From: Ruegeria atlantica
GTDB taxonomy: Bacteria; Pseudomonadota; Alphaproteobacteria; Rhodobacterales; Rhodobacteraceae
Direction of reading: 5' to 3'
NCBI RefSeq assembly: GCF_013032505.1
Contig: NZ_WQCG01000001.1
Span: 620,001 to 684,000, forward strand
DNA: 64,000 nucleotides
Shown: positions 26,295-34,895 of the stretch, piece by piece
How the letters are laid out: every line of letters starts with the position of its first letter
Position numbering within the stretch: the first letter of the stretch is position 1
The notes under the pieces: generated by a model
What the model was told of the DNA's origin: nothing
What the model saw: the letters and a program-made list of their open reading frames with translations, nothing else
The model's database searches: none
Translations under genes and position numbers: made by a program

Positions 26295-26714
26295 TCAGTT
26301 CAGCGCAGCTTTTATCTTTTCGGCATGCTGGGCAATCAGCTCGAAATCACCCATCGTGCCGGGTGCGCGCACCGCGACGCCATCATGGCGCGGCAGGACG
26401 TGGAAATGCAGATGGAAGACCTCCTGCCCTCCTGCGGCTTCATTGAACTGCTGGATCGTGACCCCATCCGCATCGAACGCAGCGACAACCGCCTTAGCCA
26501 GTTTCTGAACCGTTGCCGTAACCGCCGCCAGTTGTTCCGGCGAAGCATCCAGGATGTTGCGGCACGGAGTTTTGGGGATCACCAGAAGATGCCCGTCCGC
26601 ACGCGGCATAACATCCATGAAGGCCAGCGTGTCGTCATCTTCGTAGACGCGGGTCGAAGGGATTTCTCCGCGCAATATCTTGGCAAAGATGTTTTCGGGA
26701 TCATAGGAAGTCAT
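26295..26714 (-). CDS. HIT-family nucleotide-binding protein
   Basis: A 139-residue histidine triad protein, a nucleotide hydrolase or transferase acting on purine phosphoramidates and related compounds. IFAKILRGEIPSTRVYEDDDTLAFMD opens the fold, and VFHLHFHVLPR gives the HxHxHxx motif with its catalytic histidine. The frame extends to 26879 upstream but those residues are not family-like; ATG 26714 is the expected start. It converges on merR (stop 11 bases away) and is divergent from ctaD. A perfect 14-base palindrome ACCCGGGCCCGGGT lies 43 bases upstream at 26757-26770. Confidence 0.93.
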   Translation of the reverse strand: MTSYDPENIFAKILRGEIPSTRVYEDDDTLAFMDVMPRADGHLLVIPKTPCRNILDASPEQLAAVTATVQKLAKAVVAAFDADGVTIQQFNEAAGGQEVFHLHFHVLPRHDGVAVRAPGTMGDFELIAQHAEKIKAALN

Positions 26715-26885
26715 TTCAGTTCTCCGATTGCGGTATTGCCGACAGTTCTGCGGCGCACCCGGGCCCGGGTCAAGCGGGGAACGCAATTCGCCGCCGTCCC
26801 CTTGAAATTGCGGCGCAGATACCCAGATCAGACCGGAATTTGGTGAAAATTTCTCGGGTCGCCCTCCTGCCCGCGACAATTATTC

Positions 26886-26899
26886 TTGATCCAGATCAA
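26886..26899 (+). promoter_or_regulatory. FNR/FnrL-type operator upstream of ctaD
   Basis: TTGATCCAGATCAA is a perfect match to the FNR consensus TTGAT-N4-ATCAA. It is centred about 111 bases upstream of the ctaD ATG and 178 bases upstream of the divergent HIT gene start. The sequence is seen directly; regulation of ctaD by an oxygen-responsive Fnr-type protein is inferred. Confidence 0.8.
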
Positions 26900-27003
26900 A
26901 CTCGACCATTGAAGGTCGCCCCCCCGCAATCTAAAACCAGCAGGAATCCCGCGCGTTGGAGAGGTCCGACTGCGCGGTGTAGTTGCAACAGGAGGCACCT
27001 ATA

Positions 27004-28662
27004 ATGGCAGACGCAGCCATTCATGGTCACGACCATGAAGACCAGCGCAGCTTTTTCCAGCGCTGGTTCATGTCGACCAACCACAAGGACATCGGGATTC
27101 TCTACCTGATCGTCTCGGCACTCGCCGGTCTGATCTCGGTTATGATGACCGTCTACATGCGGCTCGAGCTGATGCACCCCGGTGTTCAGTACATGTGCCT
27201 AGAAGGCTTTATGGCCGACCCATGTACCCCCAACGGACACCTGTGGAACGTTATGATCACCTACCATGGTGTTCTGATGATGTTCTTCGTGGTCATCCCT
27301 GCCCTTTTCGGCGGATTTGGCAACTATTTCATGCCGTTGCAGATCGGCGCGCCGGATATGGCGTTCCCGCGGATGAACAACCTGTCCTTCTGGCTGTACG
27401 TCGCTGGTACCTCGCTGGGCGTGGCTTCGCTGCTGAGCCCCGGTGGTAACGACCAGCTTGGTTCGGGCGTTGGCTGGGTTCTCTACCCACCGCTGTCCAC
27501 GACCGAGGGCGGCATGTCCATGGACCTTGCGATCTTCGCCGTGCACGTATCGGGCGCCTCCTCGATCCTCGGCGCGATCAACATGATCACCACCTTCCTG
27601 AACATGCGCGCCCCAGGCATGACCCTGTTCAAGGTGCCGCTGTTCAGCTGGTCGATCTTCGTCACCTCGTGGCTGATTCTGCTGTCACTGCCGGTTCTGG
27701 CAGGCGCGATCACCATGTTGCTGATGGACCGCAACTTTGGTTTCACCTTCTTTGATCCGGCCGGTGGCGGCGATCCGATTCTGTATCAGCACATCCTGTG
27801 GTTCTTTGGCCACCCGGAAGTGTACATCGTGATCCTGCCCGGCTTCGGCATCATCAGCCACGTGATTGCGACCTTCGCGCGGAAGCCGATCTTCGGTTAC
27901 CTGCCGATGGTCTGGGCGATCATCGCGATCGGTGTTCTGGGCTTCGTCGTATGGGCGCACCACATGTACACCGTTGGCATGTCGCTGCGTCAGCAGGCCT
28001 ACTTCATGCTGGCCACGATGGTCATCGCGGTTCCGACAGGGGTTAAGGTCTTCTCGTGGATCGCGACCATGTGGGGCGGTTCAATCGAGTTCAAGACGCC
28101 GATGCTGTTCGCTTTCGGCTTCCTGTTCCTGTTCACCGTTGGTGGTGTGACCGGCGTTGTACTGTCGCAGGCTGGTGTGGACCGTGCTTACCACGACACC
28201 TACTACGTGGTTGCGCACTTCCACTACGTGATGAGCTTGGGTGCGGTCTTTGCGATCTTCGCGGGCGTGTACTTCTACTTCTCGAAAATGACAGGTCGTC
28301 AGTACTCGGAATTCTGGGGCAAGGTTCACTTCTGGCTGTTCTTCATCGGCGCCAACCTGACCTTCTTCCCGCAGCACTTCCTGGGCCGTCAGGGCATGCC
28401 GCGTCGTTACATCGACTACCCCGAGGCATTCGCTCAGTGGAACTTTGTATCGTCGATTGGTGCGTTCATCTCTTTCGCTTCGTTCCTGCTGTTCTTCGGC
28501 ATCGTGATCTACGCCCTGCTGCGCGGCGCGAAAGAAACACGTCCGAACCCGTGGAACGAATACGCGGACACGCTGGAATGGACCCTGCCTACCCCGCCGC
28601 CCGAACACACGTTCGAGCAGCTGCCAAAGCAGGAAGACTGGGACAAGGGCCACGCCCACTAA
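27004..28662 (+). CDS. ctaD: Cytochrome c oxidase subunit I, aa3 type
   Basis: Catalytic membrane subunit of the aa3 oxidase, reducing oxygen and pumping protons. The 552-residue protein has twelve predicted helices. Signatures are the low-spin heme ligand histidine in [10 protein letters not shown], the cross-linked His-Tyr pair in [16 protein letters not shown], the copper-B histidines in WAHHMYTVG, and the heme-ligand region [15 protein letters not shown] is ten bases upstream of the ATG at 27004; a longer open frame begins at 26983 but has no better site. The gene stands alone, as in Rhodobacter, with its partners ctaC/ctaE elsewhere. An FNR box lies upstream and a terminator follows. Confidence 0.97.
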   Translation: MADAAIHGHDHEDQRSFFQRWFMSTNHKDIGILYLIVSALAGLISVMMTVYMRLELMHPGVQYMCLEGFMADPCTPNGHLWNVMITYHGVLMMFFVVIPALFGGFGNYFMPLQIGAPDMAFPRMNNLSFWLYVAGTSLGVASLLSPGGNDQLGSGVGWVLYPPLSTTEGGMSMDLAIFAVHVSGASSILGAINMITTFLNMRAPGMTLFKVPLFSWSIFVTSWLILLSLPVLAGAITMLLMDRNFGFTFFDPAGGGDPILYQHILWFFGHPEVYIVILPGFGIISHVIATFARKPIFGYLPMVWAIIAIGVLGFVVWAHHMYTVGMSLRQQAYFMLATMVIAVPTGVKVFSWIATMWGGSIEFKTPMLFAFGFLFLFTVGGVTGVVLSQAGVDRAYHDTYYVVAHFHYVMSLGAVFAIFAGVYFYFSKMTGRQYSEFWGKVHFWLFFIGANLTFFPQHFLGRQGMPRRYIDYPEAFAQWNFVSSIGAFISFASFLLFFGIVIYALLRGAKETRPNPWNEYADTLEWTLPTPPPEHTFEQLPKQEDWDKGHAH

Positions 28663-28683
28663 ACCCTGCAAAACACTATCTGG

Positions 28684-28714
28684 AAAGCCCCGCAAACGCG
28701 GGGCTTTTCATTTT
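28684..28714 (+). terminator. Rho-independent terminator of ctaD
   Basis: GCCCCGC and GCGGGGC (28687-28693 and 28698-28704) form a seven-base stem with a four-base loop, flanked by AAA and TTTT and then CATTTTTC. It lies 21 bases after the ctaD stop. Confidence 0.88.
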
Positions 28715-28811
28715 TCAGACCTCCGGATTAAAACAGCGCTGGCATAGACTTGCCCGAGAATAAGCCGTTAGACTGTCTTGCAATCACAAATTGCGCAGGA
28801 CCTGATCGGTC

Positions 28812-29840
28812 ATGATCCTTCACGATGGAATTACTGTACGACAGATGGTCAAAGGCTCCTTTGGCTTTATCTGCATCGTGCTGACATGGTCATTGCTGGT
28901 TGTACTGGCAGACGAACTCACCACAATCGAGCTGATCTCGAACCCTAGTCCACCCGTCACCATGCTAGGACTGGCTGTGGCATTCTTTCTTGGCTTCAAG
29001 AATACCTCAGCCTTTGGGCGATGGTCCGAGGCGCGCAGCATCTGGGGCGAGATCGTCAACGCCAGCCGGGATTGGGGCAACACCATCAGCAATTTGGTAC
29101 TGCCCGACGGTACACCAATTGATCCTGCGCTGCGCAACGAACTGATCGAACGTCACATCGCTTGGCTCAATATGCTGGCATTTCAGCTGCGCCAACCTTC
29201 TCCGACAGGACGCAGCCGACGCCCGTGGATGTTTGGGCACAAGCCTATTTCCGACTACGCCGAACTGCATCAAAACCCCGACTGCTGGCGGGAACACCAG
29301 TTGCAATGCGACTTGCCAAGGCTTGAGGGCAAGAGCAATCGGGCGGCCTATCTGATGTTTCTTCAGGGCGAAAAGATAGCAGAGTTGGCGCGCAACCATC
29401 GCATTGATCCGTTTTGGCACGTCGCCCTGATGGACCGTCTCGCCCGGTTTACGACTACGCAGGGTCAGTGCGAGCGCATCAAAAACACGCCGTTTCCCAG
29501 ACAGGTTGCCGAAGTCGGACGGGTTTTCAGTTGGATCTTCATCTTCATGCTCCCATTGGCATTCAACGACGAGCGATCGGTTGTCGCCGGAACAGATTTC
29601 TCTGTGTGGCAGCTTGTGATCTTTGATTGGCTGACATTTGCGCCCGTAGGGGCACTGGTCTGCTGGATCTTCTTTGTCACCGAACGCGTCAGTGCGTCGA
29701 TGGAAGATCCGTTTGAAGGGGATGTCACCGACGTCCCGATCTCGGCCCTGTGTCGGACCATCGAGATCGACTTACGTCAGATGACCGAATTCGGCGTTGC
29801 GCCACAACCTGTGAAACCTATCGAAAAAGCCCTGATATAG
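28812..29840 (+). CDS. Bestrophin-family membrane channel protein
   Basis: A 342-residue protein of the bestrophin (UPF0187) family, pentameric ion channels in bacteria and anion channels in animals. FFLGFKNTSAFGRWSEAR (about residues 58-76), CERIKNTPFPRQVAEVGRVF, and the acidic C-terminal DPFEGDVTDVPISALCRTIEIDLRQM are highly characteristic. Membrane helices lie at the N-terminus (about 14-34, 48-62) and at about 235-290. In Klebsiella the homologue conducts sodium, so ion selectivity here is uncertain. Neighbours give no further clue. Confidence 0.92.
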   Translation: MILHDGITVRQMVKGSFGFICIVLTWSLLVVLADELTTIELISNPSPPVTMLGLAVAFFLGFKNTSAFGRWSEARSIWGEIVNASRDWGNTISNLVLPDGTPIDPALRNELIERHIAWLNMLAFQLRQPSPTGRSRRPWMFGHKPISDYAELHQNPDCWREHQLQCDLPRLEGKSNRAAYLMFLQGEKIAELARNHRIDPFWHVALMDRLARFTTTQGQCERIKNTPFPRQVAEVGRVFSWIFIFMLPLAFNDERSVVAGTDFSVWQLVIFDWLTFAPVGALVCWIFFVTERVSASMEDPFEGDVTDVPISALCRTIEIDLRQMTEFGVAPQPVKPIEKALI

Positions 29841-29945
29841 GGCAACCAGTTTTGGCGGGTTCGCAACGCCATTTCCGGACGCGTTCGATAATCTGTCCGA
29901 ATTAGGGTATCATATGTCCTGAAACTCTGAGATCGGAGTGAACAG

Positions 29946-30545
29946 ATGCCTGAAATTGATTTTTGGTATTCCATCGGAAGCACATACAGCTTCCTGACGA
30001 TTATGCGTTTGGATGACTGGTGCGATGAGCATGACGCCACCGTGAATTGGCGGCCTTTCAATGTGCGGACAGTGATGTCCGAGCAGAAGAACATTCCCTT
30101 TTCCGGCAAACCCATCAAATCCGCATACATGTGGCGGGATATCGAACGGCGAGCGGCCAAGTACCACCTGCACGCCACGCTTCCTGCGCCCTACCCGATC
30201 TCGGATCTCGCGCTGGCCAACCAGGTGGCCGTGCTGGGCATGTCAGACGGTTGGGGCAAATCTTTCACCCAAAACCTGTATCGCATCTGGTTCGAAGAAG
30301 GAATCGAAGCAGGCAGCGAAACCGCGCTGTCAGAAGCCTTGCATCGGTGCCAGCAAGACCCGCGACTGACCATTGCCCGCGCGCGCAGCCCGGACACGAT
30401 CTCGGCGCTTGAGACCGAAACCGAACAGGCCACTAAGCTGGGTGTATTCGGCGCTCCCAGCATGGTCGTGCGCGGCGAGGTTTTCTGGGGCGACGATAGG
30501 CTGGACGACGCGCTGTCCTGGGCCAGAGTCGGTCACGTCATCTGA
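29946..30545 (+). CDS. 2-hydroxychromene-2-carboxylate isomerase-like DsbA-family protein
   Basis: A 199-residue thioredoxin-fold protein of the glutathione-dependent HCCA isomerase (kappa GST) type. It starts MPEIDFWYSIGSTYSFLTIMR, where the usual CxxC is replaced by a serine-containing SIGSTYS, as in NahD-like isomerases. NQVAVLGMSDGWGKSF, LGVFGAPSMVVRGEVFWGDDRLD near the C-terminus are family hallmarks (cis-Pro in GAPS). In degradation pathways it isomerises hydroxychromene carboxylate, but no aromatic catabolic genes are nearby, so the true substrate may differ. A 105-base gap precedes it. Confidence 0.9.
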   Translation: MPEIDFWYSIGSTYSFLTIMRLDDWCDEHDATVNWRPFNVRTVMSEQKNIPFSGKPIKSAYMWRDIERRAAKYHLHATLPAPYPISDLALANQVAVLGMSDGWGKSFTQNLYRIWFEEGIEAGSETALSEALHRCQQDPRLTIARARSPDTISALETETEQATKLGVFGAPSMVVRGEVFWGDDRLDDALSWARVGHVI

Positions 30546-30589
30546 TCTTTCCTGTTAGACACACGCAGGTGTTGCGCTATTTTCGCATC

Positions 30590-31084
30590 ATGCCCTACCG
30601 ATGGAATCAAACGTCAAATTCCGAACAAGAGTTGCGCCTGTGGCCGCATAACTCTCTGCCTCCACGCTGGGCGATGCGCGTTGTGTTCGCAGTCTTCTTG
30701 TTTGGTTTGATCCCCCTCATGGCAGTGCTGGGCTCGGTTTTGTTGTGGGGCTTGCTACCGTTCATGTTGCTCACGGTTCTAGGCCTGTGGCTGGCAATCC
30801 AGTCAAATTACCGGGCCCGCAGCATCTTCGAGGTGTTTACTTTGACCGGCACGCAGGCGCGCCTGGTGCAGCATCACCCGCAGCGGGGGCAGCAGGAATG
30901 GTCCTGTAACCGCTATTGGGCGCGCCCCGAAATGCACGAGCGCGGCGGCCCGGTCCCAAACTATGTCACGCTGACCGGAGATGGTCGCGAGGTTGAAATC
31001 GGTGCGTTTCTGTCTGAGGAAGAACGGATTACGCTCTATGATGAGCTCACAAAAAAACTGCGCGAACCCGTCGCGCAGCCTTAG
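30590..31084 (+). CDS. DUF2244 family membrane protein
   Basis: A 164-residue inner-membrane protein of the alphaproteobacterial DUF2244 family, function unknown. MPYRWNQ and ELRLWPHNSLPPRWAMRVVF open the domain, two helices (about residues 33-75) form a hairpin, and the C-terminal cytoplasmic part has EWSCNRYWARPEM and LTGDGREVEIGAFLSEEER. A GTG at 30569 in the same frame is an alternative start; family members usually begin MPY, favouring 30590. Elsewhere such genes often accompany cytochrome oxidase or nth genes; here it sits two genes after a bestrophin. It converges on the YqeY gene 21 bases away. Confidence 0.85.
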   Translation: MPYRWNQTSNSEQELRLWPHNSLPPRWAMRVVFAVFLFGLIPLMAVLGSVLLWGLLPFMLLTVLGLWLAIQSNYRARSIFEVFTLTGTQARLVQHHPQRGQQEWSCNRYWARPEMHERGGPVPNYVTLTGDGREVEIGAFLSEEERITLYDELTKKLREPVAQP

Positions 31085-31105
31085 CTTTTGGCAAAAGAAA
31101 AGGAC

Positions 31106-31591
31106 TTAGCAGCCGCCGCTTGCACCGGCGCAAAGCTGGTCTTTGACCATCGGGCCGACCTTACCGAAATCCATTTGACCGGTGTAACGGGTTTTCAACT
31201 CGCCCATCACTTTGCCCATATCGCGGATCGACCCAGCGCCTGTGGCCGTGATTGCGGTTTGAATCGCTTTGCTGACCTCGTCATCGTCCAACTGCTTGGG
31301 CAGGAATTCCTCGATAACGTCGACCTCGCGTAGTTCCCGCTCGGCCAAGTCCAGCCGACCGCCTTCTTCATAGGCACGGGCGCTTTCCTTGCGTTGCTTG
31401 GTCATTTTGCCAAGAATCTCAAGCACCTCTGCGTCACCGCAGCCTTTGGCTTCTTCGTTGTCAGACGCACGCGACGCGATGTCACGGTCCTTGATCGCAG
31501 CGTTAATCAGGCGCAGCGTCGACAAGCGCTCGGCGTCCTTGTCTTTCATCGCTTGCTTAAGGGCTGTGTTCACCCTTGATCGCATATCCAT
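31106..31591 (-). CDS. YqeY/GatB-C-terminal-domain protein
   Basis: A 161-residue all-helical protein of the YqeY family, related to the tail domain of GatB and thought to interact with tRNA or aminoacylation enzymes. MRSRVNTALKQAMKDKDAERL starts the helical region, followed by KMTKQRKESARAYEEGGRLDLAERE and the QLDDDEVSKAI to GMGKVMGELK type tRNA-binding lobe (here RDMGKVMGELKTRYTG). The frame extends to 31654; the ATG at 31591 (or 31585) matches family starts. It is divergent from carA with 183 bases between. Function uncertain. Confidence 0.9.
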   Translation of the reverse strand: MDMRSRVNTALKQAMKDKDAERLSTLRLINAAIKDRDIASRASDNEEAKGCGDAEVLEILGKMTKQRKESARAYEEGGRLDLAERELREVDVIEEFLPKQLDDDEVSKAIQTAITATGAGSIRDMGKVMGELKTRYTGQMDFGKVGPMVKDQLCAGASGGC

Positions 31592-31774
31592 ATGTTCTGT
31601 CCATCCCCATGGCAAAGGAACCCCGACCATATCGAAACAAAAAGCGCGACACAACAGGGGGCGAACATAGCTAACACATTGATTTAAAACGATAGCCCAA
31701 AAATTGAACAGACTTGACCCGAGCGTACAACCCCCTTAGTTATGCGCCGGTTTACCTTGTAGGAGAGTCGCGCA

Positions 31775-32941
31775 ATGGCCCAGAACGCCCCGTCCAAGCC
31801 CACCGCATGTCTGGCATTGGCCGACGGTACATTGTTCTACGGTATGGGCTTCGGCGCCACCGGTCAGACCGTCGCCGAGTTGTGCTTTAACACGGCCATG
31901 ACCGGTTATCAGGAAATCATGACCGACCCCTCCTATGCTGGACAGATCGTGACCTTCACTTTCCCACATATCGGCAACGTTGGCGTGAACCCCGAGGATG
32001 ACGAGACCAGCGATCCCGTAGCTGCCGGAATGGTCGTCAAATGGGACCCCACCGAACCATCTAACTGGCGCTCAGCCGAGGAACTGAAGGACTGGCTGGC
32101 TCGGCGCGGACGTATTGCCATCGGTGGCGTGGATACGCGCCGCCTGACCCGCGCCATTCGTCAGCAAGGTGCACCTCATGTGGCGCTGGCGCATGACCCG
32201 GATGGCAATTTCGACATCGAGGCTCTGGTTGCAGCCGCACGCGGCTTTGCCGGCCTGGAAGGCATGGACCTGGCCAAAGATGTGACCTGCGCTCAAAGCT
32301 ATCGCTGGAACGAGATGCGGTGGGCCTGGCCGGATGGCTACAAACCGCAGGAGGCTCCGGCGCACAAAGTTGTCGCCGTCGATTTTGGCGCAAAGCGCAA
32401 TATCCTGCGCTGCCTCGCCTCGGCTGGTTGCGATGTCACGGTTCTGCCTGCAACGGCGACTGCCACCGAGGTGTTGGCCCATAATCCTGATGGCGTGTTT
32501 CTGTCGAACGGCCCCGGCGACCCCGCAGCCACCGGTGAATACGCCGTACCGATGATTAAAGAGGTTCTGGACACAACCGACCTGCCCGTCTTTGGCATTT
32601 GCCTCGGGCACCAGATGCTGGCGCTGGCTCTGGGCGGTCAGACCGTGAAAATGAACCACGGCCACCACGGCGCAAACCACCCGGTCAAGGATCTGGATAC
32701 CGGCAAGGTCGAGATCACCTCGATGAACCACGGTTTTGCGGTGGACGCGCAAACTCTGCCGGATGGCGTTGTCGAAACGCATCGCTCGCTGTTTGACGGC
32801 TCGAACTGCGGCATTCGGATGTCGGGTCGTCCGGTCTATTCGGTGCAGTACCACCCCGAAGCCTCGCCTGGCCCTCAGGACAGCTTTTATCTGTTCGAAC
32901 GCTTTGCCGAGGCAATGGCGGGTAAGAAAGCACAGGCTTAA
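31775..32941 (+). CDS. carA: Carbamoyl-phosphate synthase small (glutaminase) subunit
   Basis: Hydrolyses glutamine and channels ammonia to CarB to make carbamoyl phosphate for arginine and pyrimidine synthesis. The 388-residue protein has an N-terminal CPSase small-chain domain (about residues 10-140) and a class I glutamine amidotransferase domain, with the nucleophile cysteine in GICLGHQMLALALGG near residue 275 and the His/Glu pair in QYHPEASPGPQD near 355. GTAGGAGAG precedes the ATG at 31775. carB is not adjacent. A strong terminator follows within 50 bases. Confidence 0.96.
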   Translation: MAQNAPSKPTACLALADGTLFYGMGFGATGQTVAELCFNTAMTGYQEIMTDPSYAGQIVTFTFPHIGNVGVNPEDDETSDPVAAGMVVKWDPTEPSNWRSAEELKDWLARRGRIAIGGVDTRRLTRAIRQQGAPHVALAHDPDGNFDIEALVAAARGFAGLEGMDLAKDVTCAQSYRWNEMRWAWPDGYKPQEAPAHKVVAVDFGAKRNILRCLASAGCDVTVLPATATATEVLAHNPDGVFLSNGPGDPAATGEYAVPMIKEVLDTTDLPVFGICLGHQMLALALGGQTVKMNHGHHGANHPVKDLDTGKVEITSMNHGFAVDAQTLPDGVVETHRSLFDGSNCGIRMSGRPVYSVQYHPEASPGPQDSFYLFERFAEAMAGKKAQA

Positions 32942-32959
32942 CTGCCTGATCGTTTAGTG

Positions 32960-32975
32960 TTAACGCGCTGTTAAC
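32960..32975 (+). promoter_or_regulatory. CtrA-type box between carA and the GspE-N/glycosyltransferase gene
   Basis: TTAACGCGCTGTTAAC fits the CtrA consensus TTAA-N7-TTAAC exactly, and is nearly palindromic. It lies 18 bases after the carA stop and 49-64 bases before the ATG at 33024, with a terminator in between. Sequence match is direct; regulation by CtrA is inferred, and a chance match is possible. Confidence 0.55.
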
Positions 32976-32986
32976 CATGAATGAGC

Positions 32987-33022
32987 AACCCTGACGCCGG
33001 GATCACCGCGTCAGGGTTTTTT
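32987..33022 (+). terminator. Rho-independent terminator of carA, adjacent to the next start codon
   Basis: CCCTGACGC (32989-32997) and GCGTCAGGG (33008-33016) form a perfect nine-base stem with a ten-base loop, followed by six T residues (33017-33022). The ATG of the downstream gene is at 33024, one base after the T-run, so the terminator overlaps that gene's ribosome-binding region. Confidence 0.9.
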
Positions 33023-33023
33023 A

Positions 33024-34892
33024 ATGGTCGAACTAAACCTGCAGCATTTCGCGCGCGCCGCGCCGATTTCCGTTCGGGAGCGGAAGCCCCTCGGAACCTG
33101 TTTGATAGAACGCGGGTGTATTACCCCTGCGCAGTTGGAAAAAGCGCTGCATCTGCAATCTAGGCAACAGGCCCCCTTAGGCGAGATCCTTGTTGGAGAG
33201 GGATGGATCAGCCGTCAGAACGTCATGGACGCCTTGTCCGAGCAGACCAACCTGCAAGTTGTCGATCTGGAAGACACACCACCCACTCGGACTTTATGTA
33301 ACATCAAACCGGTCGAGTTTTGGCTAAAGCATAACGTTATCCCGTGGCGACGTATCGGCCCCATCCTGCTTATCGCGACCGCGAATCCGGACCGTTTTGC
33401 CGCTGTTCGCGCCGCCCTGTCCCACACTGAACACACGGTCTCACCAGTACTTGCGTCAACCAGTCAGATTGATCACGCAATCGCCGACGCATTTTCGGAA
33501 ACTTTGGCCCAAGGCGCAGAAGCTCGGGTCGACGAAGATCAGAGCTGTCGGTCCTGGACACCAACAGCGCGCGTGGGTCCTATAGTTGCGATTGCAGGAC
33601 TTCTTTGCTTTTTTGCGGCGTTTCCTCTGATCGGGTTGTCTGTTCTGCTGACCACTGCCGTGGCTTCGCTGCTTCTGTTCATGGCTTTGAGGATAGCTGG
33701 CCTAGTCTCGTACCTCATGAGAACTCGTCAACGGTGCCAAAATCCCGAGCCTGTTCCACTGCGGCTACCTCGCGTTTCAGTGATGGTACCCCTGTACAAA
33801 GAAAGAGAAATAGCTGGCGCTTTGATCAAGCGGCTTCAACGCCTGACGTACCCAAAGGCGTTATTGGATGTCATACTGGTTTTGGAAGCCTCGGATGAGG
33901 TCACGCGGGCGACAGTAAGTCGGGTGGAGTTGCCCAGCTGGATCAGAACTGTGGAAGTTCCCGAACTGAACGGCCTGACGACCAAGCCTCGCGCAATGAA
34001 CTATGCATTGGATTTTTGCCGAGGCGACATTCTGGGGGTTTGGGATGCCGAAGACGCACCGCAACCGGATCAGATCGAACGGGTGGTCCGACATTTCTCG
34101 CGGGCCAGCGAGGACGTCGTGTGCCTGCAAGGCGTTCTGGATTATTACAACCCGCGCACCAATTGGCGGTCACGCTGCTTTACAATCGAGTACAGCAGTT
34201 GGTTTCGGATCATTTTGCAGGGCATTTCGAACCTGGGTCTGGTCGTGCCGTTGGGTGGCACAACTTTCTTTTTCCGCCGAGACAAACTGCTGGAGCTTGG
34301 CGGCTGGGATGCCCACAACGTGACCGAAGATGCAGATTTGGGCGTACGTCTTAGCCGTGCGGGATACCGGACCGAGATGGTCGATACCACCACCTATGAA
34401 GAGGCGAACTTTCGCGCCTGGCCCTGGGTCAAACAACGCTCACGCTGGCTGAAGGGGTTCATGGTGACCTATCTCGTGCACATGCGCGCACCGCTGCGTC
34501 TGCTGAACGACATTGGGCTCAAGCGATTTCTTGGCGTTCAGGCGTTCTTTCTGGGCACGATTGGTCAGTTTCTATTGGCACCGGTCCTATGGCTGTTTTG
34601 GTTAGCGTCATTGGGCCTGCCCGGCCCATTTGATCCACTTTTGTCAGATTGGTTCTTCTACGCACTTATCGGCGTGTTTCTGACCGCGGAGATGACCAAT
34701 CTAATTGTCGGAATGCTGGCCGTTGCCGCGCCAGAAAGGCGGTTCCTGATGCCGTGGGTTCCAACGATGCCCCTGTATTTTCCGCTAGGCGTGCTGGCCG
34801 CCTACAAAGCCCTGTGGGAGCTGGCCAGCAACCCGTTCTTCTGGGACAAAACACAGCATGGACAGGCCCGAGAAGAGGTTCAGCCGCACTAA
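33024..34892 (+). CDS. GspE-N-domain / processive family 2 glycosyltransferase
   Basis: A 622-residue membrane protein. Residues about 20-165 resemble the GspE/MshE N-terminal domain (LGTCLIERGCITPAQLEKAL, LGEILVGEGWISRQNVMDAL), which in some ATPases binds cyclic di-GMP. After two helices (about 185-235) comes a GT2 domain with SVMVPLYKERE, DAEDAPQ (DxD), TEDADLG and QRSRWLKG (QxxRW), the set of processive polysaccharide synthases. Several C-terminal helices follow. I infer synthesis of an exopolysaccharide with possible c-di-GMP control. The start is uncertain because the ATG at 33024 abuts the carA terminator and has no free Shine-Dalgarno. No other exopolysaccharide gene is adjacent. Confidence 0.88.
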   Translation: MVELNLQHFARAAPISVRERKPLGTCLIERGCITPAQLEKALHLQSRQQAPLGEILVGEGWISRQNVMDALSEQTNLQVVDLEDTPPTRTLCNIKPVEFWLKHNVIPWRRIGPILLIATANPDRFAAVRAALSHTEHTVSPVLASTSQIDHAIADAFSETLAQGAEARVDEDQSCRSWTPTARVGPIVAIAGLLCFFAAFPLIGLSVLLTTAVASLLLFMALRIAGLVSYLMRTRQRCQNPEPVPLRLPRVSVMVPLYKEREIAGALIKRLQRLTYPKALLDVILVLEASDEVTRATVSRVELPSWIRTVEVPELNGLTTKPRAMNYALDFCRGDILGVWDAEDAPQPDQIERVVRHFSRASEDVVCLQGVLDYYNPRTNWRSRCFTIEYSSWFRIILQGISNLGLVVPLGGTTFFFRRDKLLELGGWDAHNVTEDADLGVRLSRAGYRTEMVDTTTYEEANFRAWPWVKQRSRWLKGFMVTYLVHMRAPLRLLNDIGLKRFLGVQAFFLGTIGQFLLAPVLWLFWLASLGLPGPFDPLLSDWFFYALIGVFLTAEMTNLIVGMLAVAAPERRFLMPWVPTMPLYFPLGVLAAYKALWELASNPFFWDKTQHGQAREEVQPH

Positions 34893-34895
34893 GCG

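Noticed and set aside
31592-31774. Arginine or pyrimidine attenuator in front of carA
   Set aside because: No leader peptide with repeated codons and no terminator-antiterminator pair found. Only weak promoter-like hexamers (TTGAAC/TACAAC, TTGACC/TAGTTA) are present.
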